From Sodalinema lacuna_A (GTDB lineage: Bacteria; Cyanobacteriota; Cyanobacteriia; Cyanobacteriales; Geitlerinemataceae), in assembly GCA_900149785.2 (NCBI GenBank), contig FSSI02000012.1:42669-106668 (forward strand): DNA of 64,000 bases, in the 5' to 3' direction. Positions 11,405 through 19,916 of this stretch are shown here, one piece after another. Under the pieces are notes generated by a model. The model was given only the letters and a program-made list of their open reading frames with translations. It did no database searches and was not told the DNA's origin. The first letter of the stretch is position 1, and each line of letters opens with the position of its first letter. Made by a program: the position numbers and the translations under genes.

Positions 11405-12574
11405 TTAGATGATGCGTTGGTAATGTTCGATCGCCGTTTGAGCGATCGCCTGCCAACTATAATACTGAGTAGCATAAGTGCGAGCATTGTTCCCCCGTCG
11501 CTGACAGTCATCGAGATTGGCTAACGCATCGAGGAGGCGATCGCGAACCGACTCGACCGAACAATCAGCCACCCAGCCAGACTCCGACGACGCCACCGCC
11601 TCACAAATCTGGACGCGATCGGAAATTAACACCGGTGTACCCACTCCCATCGCTTCAGCCACGGCGATGCCAAAATTCTCATAATAGGACGGTAGCACAA
11701 ACAAATCGGCGCGGTGCAAGAGGGCGGCTTTCGTCTCACCGCTGACAAAGCCGGTGATGCGAGTTTGTCCGTGAATCGAGGAATTGCGGAGGCGATCGCC
11801 AATCCTCTGTTCATAAGCCGGATCTTGAGGATTACTCCCGGCTAAGACCAACTGAAACTCAACTCCCTTGGCGGCGATCGCCTCCAACGCCGGAATCAAC
11901 AAATCTAGGCCTTTTTTCGGTTCCACCCGCGACATAAACAGAACCAGAGGCCGAGTTGCGTCAACTCCCAACTCCTGACAAATCTCTTGCATCCTCGCCG
12001 GGGGATCTGGCGGCGTCACTCCCAGAGGAATCACCCAATCTTGAGTTTTGACCCCGAAGCGGTGAGAAATTTTGGCTTCTTCGGCGGTGGTGAAATGAAT
12101 GGCGGCGGCTTGGGCCAGGTTTTCCCGTTCTAAAACCCTGGCGTAGAGGTCTTTCAGGCGGGATTTTTTGCGTAAATCCGCCGGATCGAGGGTTCCCAGG
12201 GGTCGCAACACATAGGGAACCCCTCGTTGACGACAAATCCAAGCCGAGAGGCTACTGACGGGGGAAAAGAGTGCGTGAATATGGACCAAATCATAGTCCC
12301 TGGCGTGGTTCCACAGCCATTGAAACAGGGGAAGGGAGAATTTATAACGCCGGAAGGGAGAACAGCGACAATAGCGAATGTGGTAGCCATCTTGGGGAAT
12401 GGCTTGATTGAGGGGAACATCGAGGGGATCTTGTCCTGAGTCGCCGTTGGAGTCGGTGGTGAGGAGGGTTAGGTCAACTCCTTGTTCGGCTAAGGCTTGG
12501 GAGAAGCCTAAAATCATTTGACTCGGACCGCCATAGACGAGGGAGACGGAGGGGACAATTTGCAAAACTTTCAT
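11405..12574 (-). CDS. Glycosyltransferase family 4
   Basis: This 389-residue GT-B-fold retaining glycosyltransferase has an N-terminal Rossmann domain that opens MKVLQIVPSVSLVYGGPSQM with the glycine-rich loop. The C-terminal nucleotide-sugar domain has RVEPKKGLDLLIPAL and the E-x7-E motif in YENFGIAVAEAMGVGTPVL. Members transfer sugars from UDP- or GDP-sugars in exopolysaccharide, O-antigen or glycolipid synthesis at the inner face of the membrane. The acceptor cannot be read from the sequence. It is divergent from a metallophosphoesterase gene and not in an obvious polysaccharide cluster, although a polysaccharide deacetylase lies 1.3 kb away. Confidence 0.92.
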   Translation of the reverse strand: MKVLQIVPSVSLVYGGPSQMILGFSQALAEQGVDLTLLTTDSNGDSGQDPLDVPLNQAIPQDGYHIRYCRCSPFRRYKFSLPLFQWLWNHARDYDLVHIHALFSPVSSLSAWICRQRGVPYVLRPLGTLDPADLRKKSRLKDLYARVLERENLAQAAAIHFTTAEEAKISHRFGVKTQDWVIPLGVTPPDPPARMQEICQELGVDATRPLVLFMSRVEPKKGLDLLIPALEAIAAKGVEFQLVLAGSNPQDPAYEQRIGDRLRNSSIHGQTRITGFVSGETKAALLHRADLFVLPSYYENFGIAVAEAMGVGTPVLISDRVQICEAVASSESGWVADCSVESVRDRLLDALANLDDCQRRGNNARTYATQYYSWQAIAQTAIEHYQRII

Positions 12575-12735
12575 GGCGATCGCCGTCTTGGGGATAGAGA
12601 GATGTCCTGTTCTAGGATAGTGGAAACTCTCCCCAACTGGGGAAGTCGGTCAGTCTGGGTCGGCCGAGTCGCTAGTATGGGAAGATGTGGATGCGATCGA
12701 ACCTGAACATCTACTGCTTCTCACCCTCGTTAGCT

Positions 12736-13845
12736 ATGGACGCTTTTAGATTTGCGATCGTCAGTGATTTACATATTGCCCTTCCCCATACCATTTGGGA
12801 TAGTCCAAACCGGTTTCATTTGGTGGAAGTCTCGATTCCGGTGTTGGAGACGATTTTAGATCGCCTCAGTGGACTGGACTTAGAGTTTTTGCTGATTCCC
12901 GGAGATTTGACGCAACATGGGGAACCGGAGAATCACCGCTGGTTAGCCAAACGGTTGGCGGAACTTCCCTATCCGGTGTATGTGATTCCCGGAAATCATG
13001 ATATCCCGGTGGCGGTGGCCAATGACCATTCCATTGGGATGGCGGACTTTGCGGGGTATTATCCTCATTGTGGCTATGGCCAGCCTCACGGGTTGGATTA
13101 CACCGTTGCGTTGCGTCGGGGGTTACATCTAATTGGCTTAAACTCCAATCACTTCAACGCCGAAGGAAAGCAGGTGGGGAGGCTGTTGGAGTCGCAGTTA
13201 GACTGGTTGGATGACCAATTGCAGCAGCTTCGGGGGGAGGAGGTGTGGCTGATGGTGCATCATAATGTGATTGAACATCTCCCAGGCCAGTCTGAGAATG
13301 GTTTGGGCCGACGCTATATGTTGGACAATGCACCGCAGTTACGGAGGTTGTTGCGATCGCATGGGGTGCAATTGGTGTTTACGGGCCATCTTCATGTCCA
13401 GGATATCGCCCAAGCGGGAGATCTCTATGACATTACCACGGGATCTACGGTGTCTTATCCTCATCCTTATCGGGTTTTGGAGTATCGGCGGGATACTCAG
13501 GGACAGACTTGGTTGCAAATTGAGTCGGGGAGAGTTGATGGGGTGCAGGATTGGGAGAATCTCGGTCAACTCTCTCGTGACTGGATGGGCGATCGCGCCT
13601 ATCCCTTTATGCTACGCTTACTGACCGATGCTCCTCTCTATCTCTCCCGAGAGTCCGCCGAGCCTCTCATCCCCAGTTTGCGCTATTTTTGGGCTAACAT
13701 CGCCGATGGGGATGCTCAGTTTGAATTTTCCCATTTCCCCGTCCAACCGCGCCAGTTTTTTGAGTCGTTCTCCGCCATTCATCCAGAGGGACATTTGGCG
13801 TTAATTGACAATCATATCGCCCTCAAATTGACCTCTTCGCTTTAA
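12736..13845 (+). CDS. Calcineurin-like metallophosphoesterase
   Basis: This binuclear metal phosphoesterase of about 369 residues has the family motifs in order: RFAIVSDLHIA (DxH), LIPGDLTQHGEPENH (GDxxxxGE-like), VIPGNHD (GNHD), MVHHNV and FTGHLHVQD (GHxH). These supply the metal ligands. Cyanobacterial members are usually unassigned phosphodiesterases, so the substrate is unknown. The frame is open 17 codons further up, but the ATG at 12736 begins MDAFRFAIVSDLH, which matches the usual N-terminus. It is followed after 37 bases by the polysaccharide deacetylase gene, possibly in one operon. Confidence 0.9.
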   Translation: MDAFRFAIVSDLHIALPHTIWDSPNRFHLVEVSIPVLETILDRLSGLDLEFLLIPGDLTQHGEPENHRWLAKRLAELPYPVYVIPGNHDIPVAVANDHSIGMADFAGYYPHCGYGQPHGLDYTVALRRGLHLIGLNSNHFNAEGKQVGRLLESQLDWLDDQLQQLRGEEVWLMVHHNVIEHLPGQSENGLGRRYMLDNAPQLRRLLRSHGVQLVFTGHLHVQDIAQAGDLYDITTGSTVSYPHPYRVLEYRRDTQGQTWLQIESGRVDGVQDWENLGQLSRDWMGDRAYPFMLRLLTDAPLYLSRESAEPLIPSLRYFWANIADGDAQFEFSHFPVQPRQFFESFSAIHPEGHLALIDNHIALKLTSSL

Positions 13846-13882
13846 TCTGCTTGTCCTTGTCCCGGTTTCTCTTATTCCGCTG

Positions 13883-14737
13883 ATGGTCTCTAACACCAAA
13901 CTCCGACGCTGGGCGATCGCCTTTATTTTTGGACTTTCTCTAGTCATGGTCGCGGGAGAAATTCTGGTTGAAAAAATTGCTATTTTTGGCTTTCACGACA
14001 TCATTGATATTGACAATCCTCAAAAACAACTGCCCCGACGACCTGAATTTAGCGCCGATTATAGTATCGATAAATTTGAAGACTTTTTGCGGCAGTTGCT
14101 AGAGGGTGATTATTGGTTTTTGTCGTCAAATGACCTTTATAATTACTATTATAAACAACCCGCCGATCCGCTTCCCGAAATTTATAAATATCGCCCCAAG
14201 GTCATGATTACCATTGATGACGGCTATCGAGACGCTCATCTCAATGTTTTGCCACTTTTGGAGCGACTTTATCGAGAAACCGGCGAGAAAATCACGGTAG
14301 TTTGGTTTGTCAACTCCTCGTTTATGGGGGTTCCTGGGACTTATTTAGATCACGCCAGTTGTGAGGAGTTGCGGGAAGGAGTGATTCGGGGCTATTATGA
14401 TATTCAATCTCATGGAGCGAACCATGATAATTTGACGTTAATTTCGGAAGAAGATGTTGAGAAAGAGGTGGGGCGATCGCAACAGGAACTCAGAGACTGT
14501 TTAGCCGGGTTAGAGGGAGATGAAAGCATCGCGAATCATATTTCTTATCCCTTTGGGGCTATCAATGAAAACGCCTTGGAGATTGTTGAAAACTATCATC
14601 AATCGGGGTATCTTTATAATACCCGAAGTTTGCGGCTCACTCCTTTTCGCGATCGCTATTTTATCCCGCGTCAAACGGTAAATCGAAACACCTCTGTTGG
14701 CCGGCTGCTACGTTTGGCGGCTGGGGGGTGGTTTTAG
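13883..14737 (+). CDS. Polysaccharide deacetylase family protein
   Basis: This 284-residue NodB-homology (carbohydrate esterase 4) protein is probably exported or membrane-anchored through an N-terminal hydrophobic segment (residues 11-27, AIAFIFGLSLVMVAGEI). The NodB motifs are present: motif 1 with the catalytic DD in MITIDDGYRD, motif 2 in IQSHGANHDNLT (HxxxH) and motif 3-like SYPFGAINENA. Such enzymes remove N-acetyl groups from peptidoglycan, chitin-like or exopolysaccharide chains. The polymer is not identifiable. It may be cotranscribed with the metallophosphoesterase 37 bases upstream. Confidence 0.88.
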   Translation: MVSNTKLRRWAIAFIFGLSLVMVAGEILVEKIAIFGFHDIIDIDNPQKQLPRRPEFSADYSIDKFEDFLRQLLEGDYWFLSSNDLYNYYYKQPADPLPEIYKYRPKVMITIDDGYRDAHLNVLPLLERLYRETGEKITVVWFVNSSFMGVPGTYLDHASCEELREGVIRGYYDIQSHGANHDNLTLISEEDVEKEVGRSQQELRDCLAGLEGDESIANHISYPFGAINENALEIVENYHQSGYLYNTRSLRLTPFRDRYFIPRQTVNRNTSVGRLLRLAAGGWF

Positions 14738-14774
14738 AGTTTGCCAGATATCCAACACCGAGGAGGGCGAACGG

Positions 14775-14808
14775 CCATCCCCTCCTGGGAGGGGTTAGGG
14801 GTGGGTTA
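14775..14808 (+). repeat. Dispersed GC-rich repeat, copy 1
   Basis: A 34-base element starts CCATCCCCTCCTGGGAGGGG and ends with a TTAGGGGTGGGTTA-type tail. The inner CCCCTCCTGGGAGGGG is a near-perfect palindrome. Near-identical copies occur at 63036-63069 and 63103-63136, and an inverted copy at 30194-30227. A diverged copy lies at 19864-19901. It is noncoding. Confidence 0.85.
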
Positions 14809-14816
14809 CCCTACAG

Positions 14817-14850
14817 ACATCTGTAGCACGAATGCATGAAAATTGGTATT
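14817..14850 (+). repeat. Short dispersed repeat shared with 58000-58033
   Basis: CATCTGTAGCACGAATGC followed by ATGAAAATTGGTAT closely matches CATCTGTGGCACGAATAC plus CTAAAAATTGGTAT at about 58000-58033. Both copies sit beside small accessory genes and both follow a CC/GG-rich inverted repeat. The element overlaps the upstream end of the small ORF frame and argues against its first ATG. Confidence 0.6.
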
Positions 14851-14883
14851 ACAATGTCCGAATTCCAACTGAAAGGTGATGCT

Positions 14884-15090
14884 ATGCAAGCCAAACTTAA
14901 AGAGCAACTGTCTCGTGCTGATGCTGAAGTGATGTTAGAGCGGCTGCCTGAGCGAATTCGTGCAGCTTTACTCGCTCGTGCCACTGAAATAGAGTATCCA
15001 GTTGAGGCGGTTGTCGAAATGGCAATTGCCAGTTTCCTCGATAGTGAGGCACTCGGCTTCGCCGATTGCAAGCCAGGGCGCGGACTCTAA
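14884..15090 (+). CDS. Small hypothetical protein (possible orphan antitoxin-like)
   Basis: The frame is open from 14836, but its first codons lie in a dispersed repeat. The ATG at 14884 has an AAAGGTGA ribosome site at a proper distance, giving about 68 residues (MQAKLKEQLSRADAEVMLERL...). The sequence is amphipathic and helical, with LPERIRAALLARATE and VEAVVEMAIASFLDSE, reminiscent of small ribbon-helix-helix-like or antitoxin-like cyanobacterial proteins. I do not recognise a family. The last dozen residues (FADCKPGRGL) overlap, antisense, the degraded end of the CHAT remnant, so the C-terminus may be recent. No toxin gene is adjacent. Confidence 0.45.
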   Translation: MQAKLKEQLSRADAEVMLERLPERIRAALLARATEIEYPVEAVVEMAIASFLDSEALGFADCKPGRGL

Positions 15091-15102
15091 GAAATTCCCT
15101 CA

Positions 15103-15434
15103 GACGATTTGTCCGGTAGTCGGCGAAGTAGGTTTGCTTGAATTGGTCGAGGGTTTGACGTTCCTCGGCGCTGTAGTGGTAGGGGTACATGTGGGCGGTC
15201 TTGGTCTAGGGTGATGATGAACGACCAGGCTCCCAACTGGGGGTCTTGGGGCAGATACCATTCGATGAGAGCGGTTTCTGGGGTCAGGAGTTGGCGAAAG
15301 TCGGGGAGTTGGGGGCGCACGTTCTCGAAGGCGTTGAAGGCGGGGTCGTTGATTTCCGCGAGTAGGGTTTGCCGTTGTTGCAGTAGGTGTTGCAATGGAG
15401 TGGTTCTCGGTGCGTTGGATGCTTGGGCCCTCAC
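15103..15434 (-). pseudogene. Remnant of a CHAT-domain protein (C-terminal part of the TPR gene upstream)
   Basis: Two minus-strand fragments read as consecutive parts of a TPR-CHAT protein. The first (15434 to about 15191) has LLAEINDPAFNAFENVRPQL, FRQLLTPETALIEWYLPQDP and GAWSFIITLDQDRP, typical of the start of a cyanobacterial CHAT caspase-like domain. At about 15190 the frame shifts by one base, and the second fragment continues YPYHYSAEERQTLDQFKQTY until similarity is lost near 15103. The catalytic histidine and cysteine part of CHAT is absent. Upstream, a short low-complexity insert carries the stop that ends the TPR frame at 15479. The CHAT half is therefore dead, and only the TPR half remains open. 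Confidence 0.7.
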
Positions 15435-15478
15435 CCTTTGCCCTCTCCCAGTTTCCCCTACTCCCGGTGTCCCGCGCT

Positions 15479-17290
15479 CTACGGTTCTGAAAAAGATTGT
15501 TGCAGGGCGGTGATTTCCCGGTTGAGTTGGCGGTATTGCTCCCGTTGTTGGGGCGTGGCGTTTTTGGGAACTAGGTCAGCGCTAGTGAGCATTTCCAGCA
15601 GGGTGCGAGACTTACTGCGCTCGACGGTCAGTAGGGCGTGCTCGTAGCGTTCCAGGTGGATGCAGGCTTCTATCATTTTGCCATAGAGGGGCAGGGCATC
15701 TTCCATGATTTGCCGTTTGCTGTCGGGGGAGGTGGCCCAGTCCCGGCTCTGTTCCACGGCGCGGATGGCGTTGTCGTAGCCTTCGATGGCGATGTCCCAG
15801 TTTTGCTGGTCATAGCCGAGGTTGCCGAGGTTGCGTCCGGTTCTGAGGCAGTCTAGGGGGAAGGAGGAGGGGGTGGTGACTTCTAAGGCGGCTTGGTAGC
15901 AGCGAATCGCCGACTCGATATTATCGGCTCGCTCTCCCCGGATGCGGGTTTGGTAAGCATACCCTAAGTTATTTTGAGTCATTGCCCAATCTTTGGCAAA
16001 GGCGGTGCGGGTGAAGACTTCTAAGGCGACTTGGTAGCAGCGAATCGCCGACTCGATATTATCGGCTCGCTCTCCCCGGATGCGGGTTTGGTAAGCATAC
16101 CCTAAGTTATTTTGAGTCATTGCCCAAGATTCGGGAAAGGCAGTGCGGGTGGTGATTTCTAAGGCGGATTGGTAGCAGTGAATCGCCTGCTCGATATTAT
16201 CGGCTCGCTCTCCCCGGATGCGGTTACCGTAGGCAAGTCCTAAGTTATTTTGAGTCATTGCCCAAGATTCGGGAAAGGCAGTGCGGGTGGTGATTTCTAA
16301 GGCGGCTTGGAAGCAGCGAATTGCCGACTCGATATTGTCGGCTCGCTCTTCCTGGATGCGGTTCCAGTAGGCATTTCCCAAGTTATTTTGAGTCATTGCC
16401 CAAGATTCGGGAAAGGCAGTGCGGGTGGTGACTTCTAAGGCGGCTTGGAAGCAGCGAATCGCCTGCTCGATATTGTCCCCTCGCTCTCCCCGAATGCGGC
16501 TCCAGTAGGCATTCCCCAAGTTCTGGTGAGTTCTTGCCCAATCTTCGGGAAAGGCGGTGCGGGTACGGACTTCTAAGGCGGCTTGGAAGCAACGAATCGC
16601 CGCCTCGATATTGTCCGCTCGCTCTCCACGAATGCGCTCAGAGTAGGCAAGTCCCAAGTTATTTTGAGTCCTTGCCCATTTTTCGGGAAAGGCGGTGCGA
16701 GTTATGACTTCTAAGGCCGCTTGGTAGCAGAGAATCGCCGCCTCGATATTGTCCGCTCGCTCTCCTCGGATGTGGCTCCAGTAGGCAATCGCCAAGTTAT
16801 TTTGAGTCCTTGCCCATTTTTCGGGAAAGGCGGTGCGAGTTATGACTTCTAAGACCGCTTGATAGCAGTGAATCGCTTTCTCGATATTTTCGCCTCGCTT
16901 TCCCTGGATACGTCTCCAGTAGACAATTGCCAAGTCATATTGAGTCATTGCCCATTTTTCGGGAAAGGTGGTGGGAGTTATGACTTCTAAAACCGCTTGG
17001 TAGGCAACAATGGTAATTTCCAGATTATTGGCTTGACTGCCTGATGGAAACTGCTGAATGTCCTTGGCAAAATTATAAAGTTTTCGGGCTAGGTCTTTAT
17101 TTTTCTCAATATCATCGGGGTCGAGTTGGGAGTGAAACCATTGGGTGATGGTTTCGGCAAACTCAAGGTCGAGTTGGTCTTGGTATTTTTGGAAAATGGG
17201 ATAAACGGCTTTCCCGCTTAACCCGCTTTTTTTGGCTTCCAGGATTTCTAACCAAATCGCTAAATATTCATTCATAACATCTCGCATCAA
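15479..17290 (-). CDS. TPR repeat protein, truncated from a TPR-CHAT gene
   Basis: This 603-residue protein is dominated by about nine tandem TPR-like units of 46 residues. The pattern is AIRCYQAALEVTTRTAFPES, then WAMTQNNLGLAY, then RIRGERADNIE. Neighbouring units are almost identical also at the DNA level (138-base period, about 15,890-17,000), which points to recent unit expansion or homogenisation. The N-terminal 95 residues are a different helical region. In cyanobacteria such arrays normally continue into a CHAT protease domain. Here the frame ends at REITALQQSFSEP with a stop, and the CHAT part lies in broken pieces just downstream. It is either a surviving TPR-only protein or a decaying pseudogene. 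Confidence 0.75.
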   Translation of the reverse strand: MMRDVMNEYLAIWLEILEAKKSGLSGKAVYPIFQKYQDQLDLEFAETITQWFHSQLDPDDIEKNKDLARKLYNFAKDIQQFPSGSQANNLEITIVAYQAVLEVITPTTFPEKWAMTQYDLAIVYWRRIQGKRGENIEKAIHCYQAVLEVITRTAFPEKWARTQNNLAIAYWSHIRGERADNIEAAILCYQAALEVITRTAFPEKWARTQNNLGLAYSERIRGERADNIEAAIRCFQAALEVRTRTAFPEDWARTHQNLGNAYWSRIRGERGDNIEQAIRCFQAALEVTTRTAFPESWAMTQNNLGNAYWNRIQEERADNIESAIRCFQAALEITTRTAFPESWAMTQNNLGLAYGNRIRGERADNIEQAIHCYQSALEITTRTAFPESWAMTQNNLGYAYQTRIRGERADNIESAIRCYQVALEVFTRTAFAKDWAMTQNNLGYAYQTRIRGERADNIESAIRCYQAALEVTTPSSFPLDCLRTGRNLGNLGYDQQNWDIAIEGYDNAIRAVEQSRDWATSPDSKRQIMEDALPLYGKMIEACIHLERYEHALLTVERSKSRTLLEMLTSADLVPKNATPQQREQYRQLNREITALQQSFSEP

Positions 17291-17483
17291 CAGTTTGCTT
17301 GGAACTTCTGGCAGGCTAGGAGGTGAATAAAAGCGTATTCAACCACTGCCATAGATTTTGCCATCTCTCATGCCAACTGGACATGGTTCCGCCTCCCTGA
17401 GTCTTGGTTCTGTGAAGCCTTGCGCCACATCGATTATACCCCACTCTTGACCGGCTTCTCCGCTTAGCCGCAGGCTGGTGGTT

Positions 17484-17666
17484 TTAGCTCGATGCTTCCC
17501 TGTTTAGGCGAGGCTTTTGGGATAAGTCCACCACGTTTTGACCGCTTGCTGCTTGCTGCTTTTGTAAGTCTGCAAAAAGTGCTTTCAAGTCATGATTAAA
17601 TGAGCGTGAATACTCTTCGCGAATTTTGTGAATTTCTTCGACAATTGCATCTTGATACATGATCAA
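17484..17666 (-). CDS. Small hypothetical protein
   Basis: This 60-residue protein reads MIMYQDAIVEEIHKIREEYS, continues with FNHDLKALFADLQKQQ and ends VVDLSQKPRLNREASS. This pattern (EEIHKIREEY then FNxDLxALFxDLxKQQ) is common among short cyanobacterial proteins often found beside toxin-like genes. I take it as a probable orphan antitoxin-type protein, but no partner is adjacent. It may start at the second methionine. The neighbourhood (broken CHAT gene, small orphan genes) looks like an accessory patch. Confidence 0.5.
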   Translation of the reverse strand: MIMYQDAIVEEIHKIREEYSRSFNHDLKALFADLQKQQAASGQNVVDLSQKPRLNREASS

Positions 17667-17705
17667 TCTCCAAGAAGTTCATAAGGTGTGCAAAGAACTG
17701 GCAAT

Positions 17706-19115
17706 TTAGACTCGCCAACGCCAACGCAGTTGCTTCAATCCCCAAACCACTCCCGCCACCAGCATCGTCATCAAGATGGCCCGTAGGGTTCCCCGCAGGG
17801 GGGAGGCGGTGACAGCGTTGATGAGAGTGCGTACGCCAGTTAGGGTGAGAATGGGCAAAATCAGGTTAAGATACGCCACATAGCCAACCAGGGGATTGCG
17901 GCCGGTGTCGATGAGTGGGGGAATGAACCCCGGTAAACGACGATCGCCGCGAAAGATATCGACCACAACCCGTAAACTGATCAATAGCCAAATGGAGATT
18001 CCCGTGGTGGTCAACAGATAACTCCAGGTGGCGGGATCTTTCTTGATTCCTCCCTGAACTGGGTCCAAGACTAACCCCAAAGCAATCCAATAGGTTCCCC
18101 AGGTCATCCATTGGCTCAGCAGCCGCTCCTGGGGGCTGTAGGGCTTCTGTTTGAGCCACCAGGTCAAACTTGTCAAAATCAAAGATATCACCACCGTTTG
18201 CCCCAGCCAGCGCCCCTGGAGTCCAATTAACAGGGTCAGGGTCCAGGTGAGTCCCAAGAGGGCGATCGCCCCATAGCGGCGGGCTGTCCAGCTTGGGGTA
18301 GACTCGTCTTCGTGCAACATCTGCCACAGTCCATCGCCGATGAGGGTGGCGGGGAGAACCACCAGCAGATATTTGAGATAGGCCAGGTTGAGAAGATGGG
18401 GGATGGGGGAGATGTCGAGATGCGATCGCACCCAACCGGATTCACCCAGAGACAATTGCAGACCAAAAACGAGGGCGATCGCCCCCAAACGGCCCAGAAC
18501 CTGGTCTCGAGTCAGCCACCAAATGGCGGTTCCAGCAATAGCAACATTGCCTAAAACCACTAAAATAATATCAGTACGAGTGCTAGAAAAGCCACTGCCA
18601 TCGGCATAGGTTAACTGAGATAACAGCACAATTCCCAAGAGCCAACCCAAGAGATTTAACCCTCGTTGAATGGGAGGCGGAACCCAACGAGGAAATTCGC
18701 CAAAGGCTAACCCCAAAATCAGAAATCCCAGCAGAGAAATCCACCATCGCCACACTCCTAAATCCGGGTCAAGGATATTGGGGCGACAATGTTGTAAAAA
18801 GACCGCAAATGCAATGAGAGACATCCCTCGCCACAGCGTTGAGAGGGCAATTTTCCACCCCGGCCAACCCTGTTCAATGCGTCGCCGCTGGGCCAGAGGA
18901 ATTGCAGCCCCCATCGCGAAGAGGAAGGCGGGGAAGACAACATCGACCCAAGTGAGTCCCGGAACCTCGGGGTTAAAGACATGATCCGGGGGCGGAACTT
19001 GGGCGTGATACATCCAGGCCGGGAGGGCGCCGCCAAAGGGAATGATTCCCGAGAAGACCATGGCGAGAACGGCCAATCCTCGCAGACTATCTAGGGCGAG
19101 CGATCGTTGAGTCAC
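17706..19115 (-). CDS. DUF5009 / heparan-N-acetyltransferase-like membrane protein
   Basis: This 469-residue multi-spanning membrane protein begins MTQRSLALDSLRGLAVLAMV, the LDxLRG signature of the acyltransferase-3/DUF5009 superfamily. The N-terminal loop has PGLTWVDVVFPAFLFAMGAA, also typical of this group. About ten to twelve hydrophobic helices can be counted. The family is related to heparan-alpha-glucosaminide N-acetyltransferase, which moves acetyl groups from acetyl-CoA onto sugars across a membrane. The true substrate in cyanobacteria is not known to me. The gene is divergent from the Uma2 gene. Confidence 0.82.
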   Translation of the reverse strand: MTQRSLALDSLRGLAVLAMVFSGIIPFGGALPAWMYHAQVPPPDHVFNPEVPGLTWVDVVFPAFLFAMGAAIPLAQRRRIEQGWPGWKIALSTLWRGMSLIAFAVFLQHCRPNILDPDLGVWRWWISLLGFLILGLAFGEFPRWVPPPIQRGLNLLGWLLGIVLLSQLTYADGSGFSSTRTDIILVVLGNVAIAGTAIWWLTRDQVLGRLGAIALVFGLQLSLGESGWVRSHLDISPIPHLLNLAYLKYLLVVLPATLIGDGLWQMLHEDESTPSWTARRYGAIALLGLTWTLTLLIGLQGRWLGQTVVISLILTSLTWWLKQKPYSPQERLLSQWMTWGTYWIALGLVLDPVQGGIKKDPATWSYLLTTTGISIWLLISLRVVVDIFRGDRRLPGFIPPLIDTGRNPLVGYVAYLNLILPILTLTGVRTLINAVTASPLRGTLRAILMTMLVAGVVWGLKQLRWRWRV

Positions 19116-19183
19116 AGTGGGCGCGGGTGAAGGTCGTCCCCTATTATGGGCTAGGATGGGAATGAATGATAACGGTTTAAGCT

Positions 19184-19747
19184 ATGCCAGTATCCTCAGA
19201 GACGGTTCGCTGGACGATCACCGATTTGGAGTTATTTGATGACCCGAATAATTCCTATGAAATCATCGATGGACAACTGATTGTGACTCGCGCCCCTCAT
19301 TGGCAGCACCAAGAAATTAGTGGTAATGTCTATATGGTCTTAAAGGCCTGGTCGCGTCAAACGGGATTAGGACGAGCGGCGATCGCCCCAGGGATTATTT
19401 TTTCCGATATCAACAGTGTCATCCCCGATGTGGCTTGGGTGAGTCAGCAACGACTGGATGCGTGTTTGGATGACTCTGGCCATCTAACCGCCGCCCCGGA
19501 TTTGGTGGTGGAAGTGTTGTCGAACTCGAAACGCGATCGCCTACGGGATTACGAACTCAAACTCAAACTCTATTCATCGGAAGGGGTTTTGGAGTATTGG
19601 ATTCTGGACCGATACAAGCAGGAACTGAAAGTCTATCGCCGGGAGGGGTCTCAGTTAAGCCTCTCAGAAACCCTTTTCCCCAGTGACTCCCTCACCAGTC
19701 CGATTTTGCCGGGATTTTCTTGTGTGGTGTCGGATTTGTTTGACTAA
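19184..19747 (+). CDS. Uma2 family (DUF820) putative endonuclease
   Basis: This 187-residue protein belongs to the Uma2/DUF820 family of the PD-(D/E)XK nuclease superfamily, expanded massively in cyanobacteria. Visible signatures are YEIIDGQLIVTRAPHWQHQE at the start, the core aspartate in VIPDVAWVSQQRL, and the E-x-K-like strand PDLVVEVLSNSKRDRLRDYE followed by LKLKLYSSEGVLEYWILDR. The biological role of Uma2 proteins is still unclear. The gene is isolated and followed by dispersed repeats. Confidence 0.9.
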   Translation: MPVSSETVRWTITDLELFDDPNNSYEIIDGQLIVTRAPHWQHQEISGNVYMVLKAWSRQTGLGRAAIAPGIIFSDINSVIPDVAWVSQQRLDACLDDSGHLTAAPDLVVEVLSNSKRDRLRDYELKLKLYSSEGVLEYWILDRYKQELKVYRREGSQLSLSETLFPSDSLTSPILPGFSCVVSDLFD

Positions 19748-19759
19748 ACGTTCCCGAAT

Positions 19760-19830
19760 GGTGCGTTCCGGCAAGTTGAAAGGTGATTTGTCAAAGTTCA
19801 AACTCGTTGCAAGCCGGGACGCACCCTACC
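19760..19830 (+). repeat. MITE-like inverted repeat, copy 1
   Basis: GGTGCGTTCCGGC (19760-19772) and GCCGGGACGCACC plus CTACC (19813-19830) form imperfect terminal inverted repeats around a 40-base centre. The same arms occur at 21998-22067 and 60789-60856. It is intergenic and has no coding capacity. It may be a nonautonomous mobile element or a hairpin repeat. Confidence 0.65.
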
Positions 19831-19863
19831 AGGTCGAACCCTTGTGGTCGCCCCTACGTCTTT

Positions 19864-19901
19864 CCCCTCTTGGGAGGGGTGCCCGGAGGGCGGGGTGGGT
19901 T
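19864..19901 (+). repeat. Diverged copy of the CCATCCCCTCC repeat
   Basis: CCCCTCTTGGGAGGGG at 19864-19879 followed by a G-rich segment ending GGGGTGGGTT resembles the dispersed repeat at 14775-14808, with extra bases in the middle. It lies between the Uma2 gene and the end of the aldo/keto reductase gene. Confidence 0.5.
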
Positions 19902-19916
19902 CTCCGGTGTTCCCAA

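Noticed and set aside
14897..15190. 97-codon minus frame taken as an intact gene
   Set aside because: Only its first 29 residues resemble a CHAT protein, as the frameshifted continuation of the fragment upstream; the rest is antisense to the small ORF.
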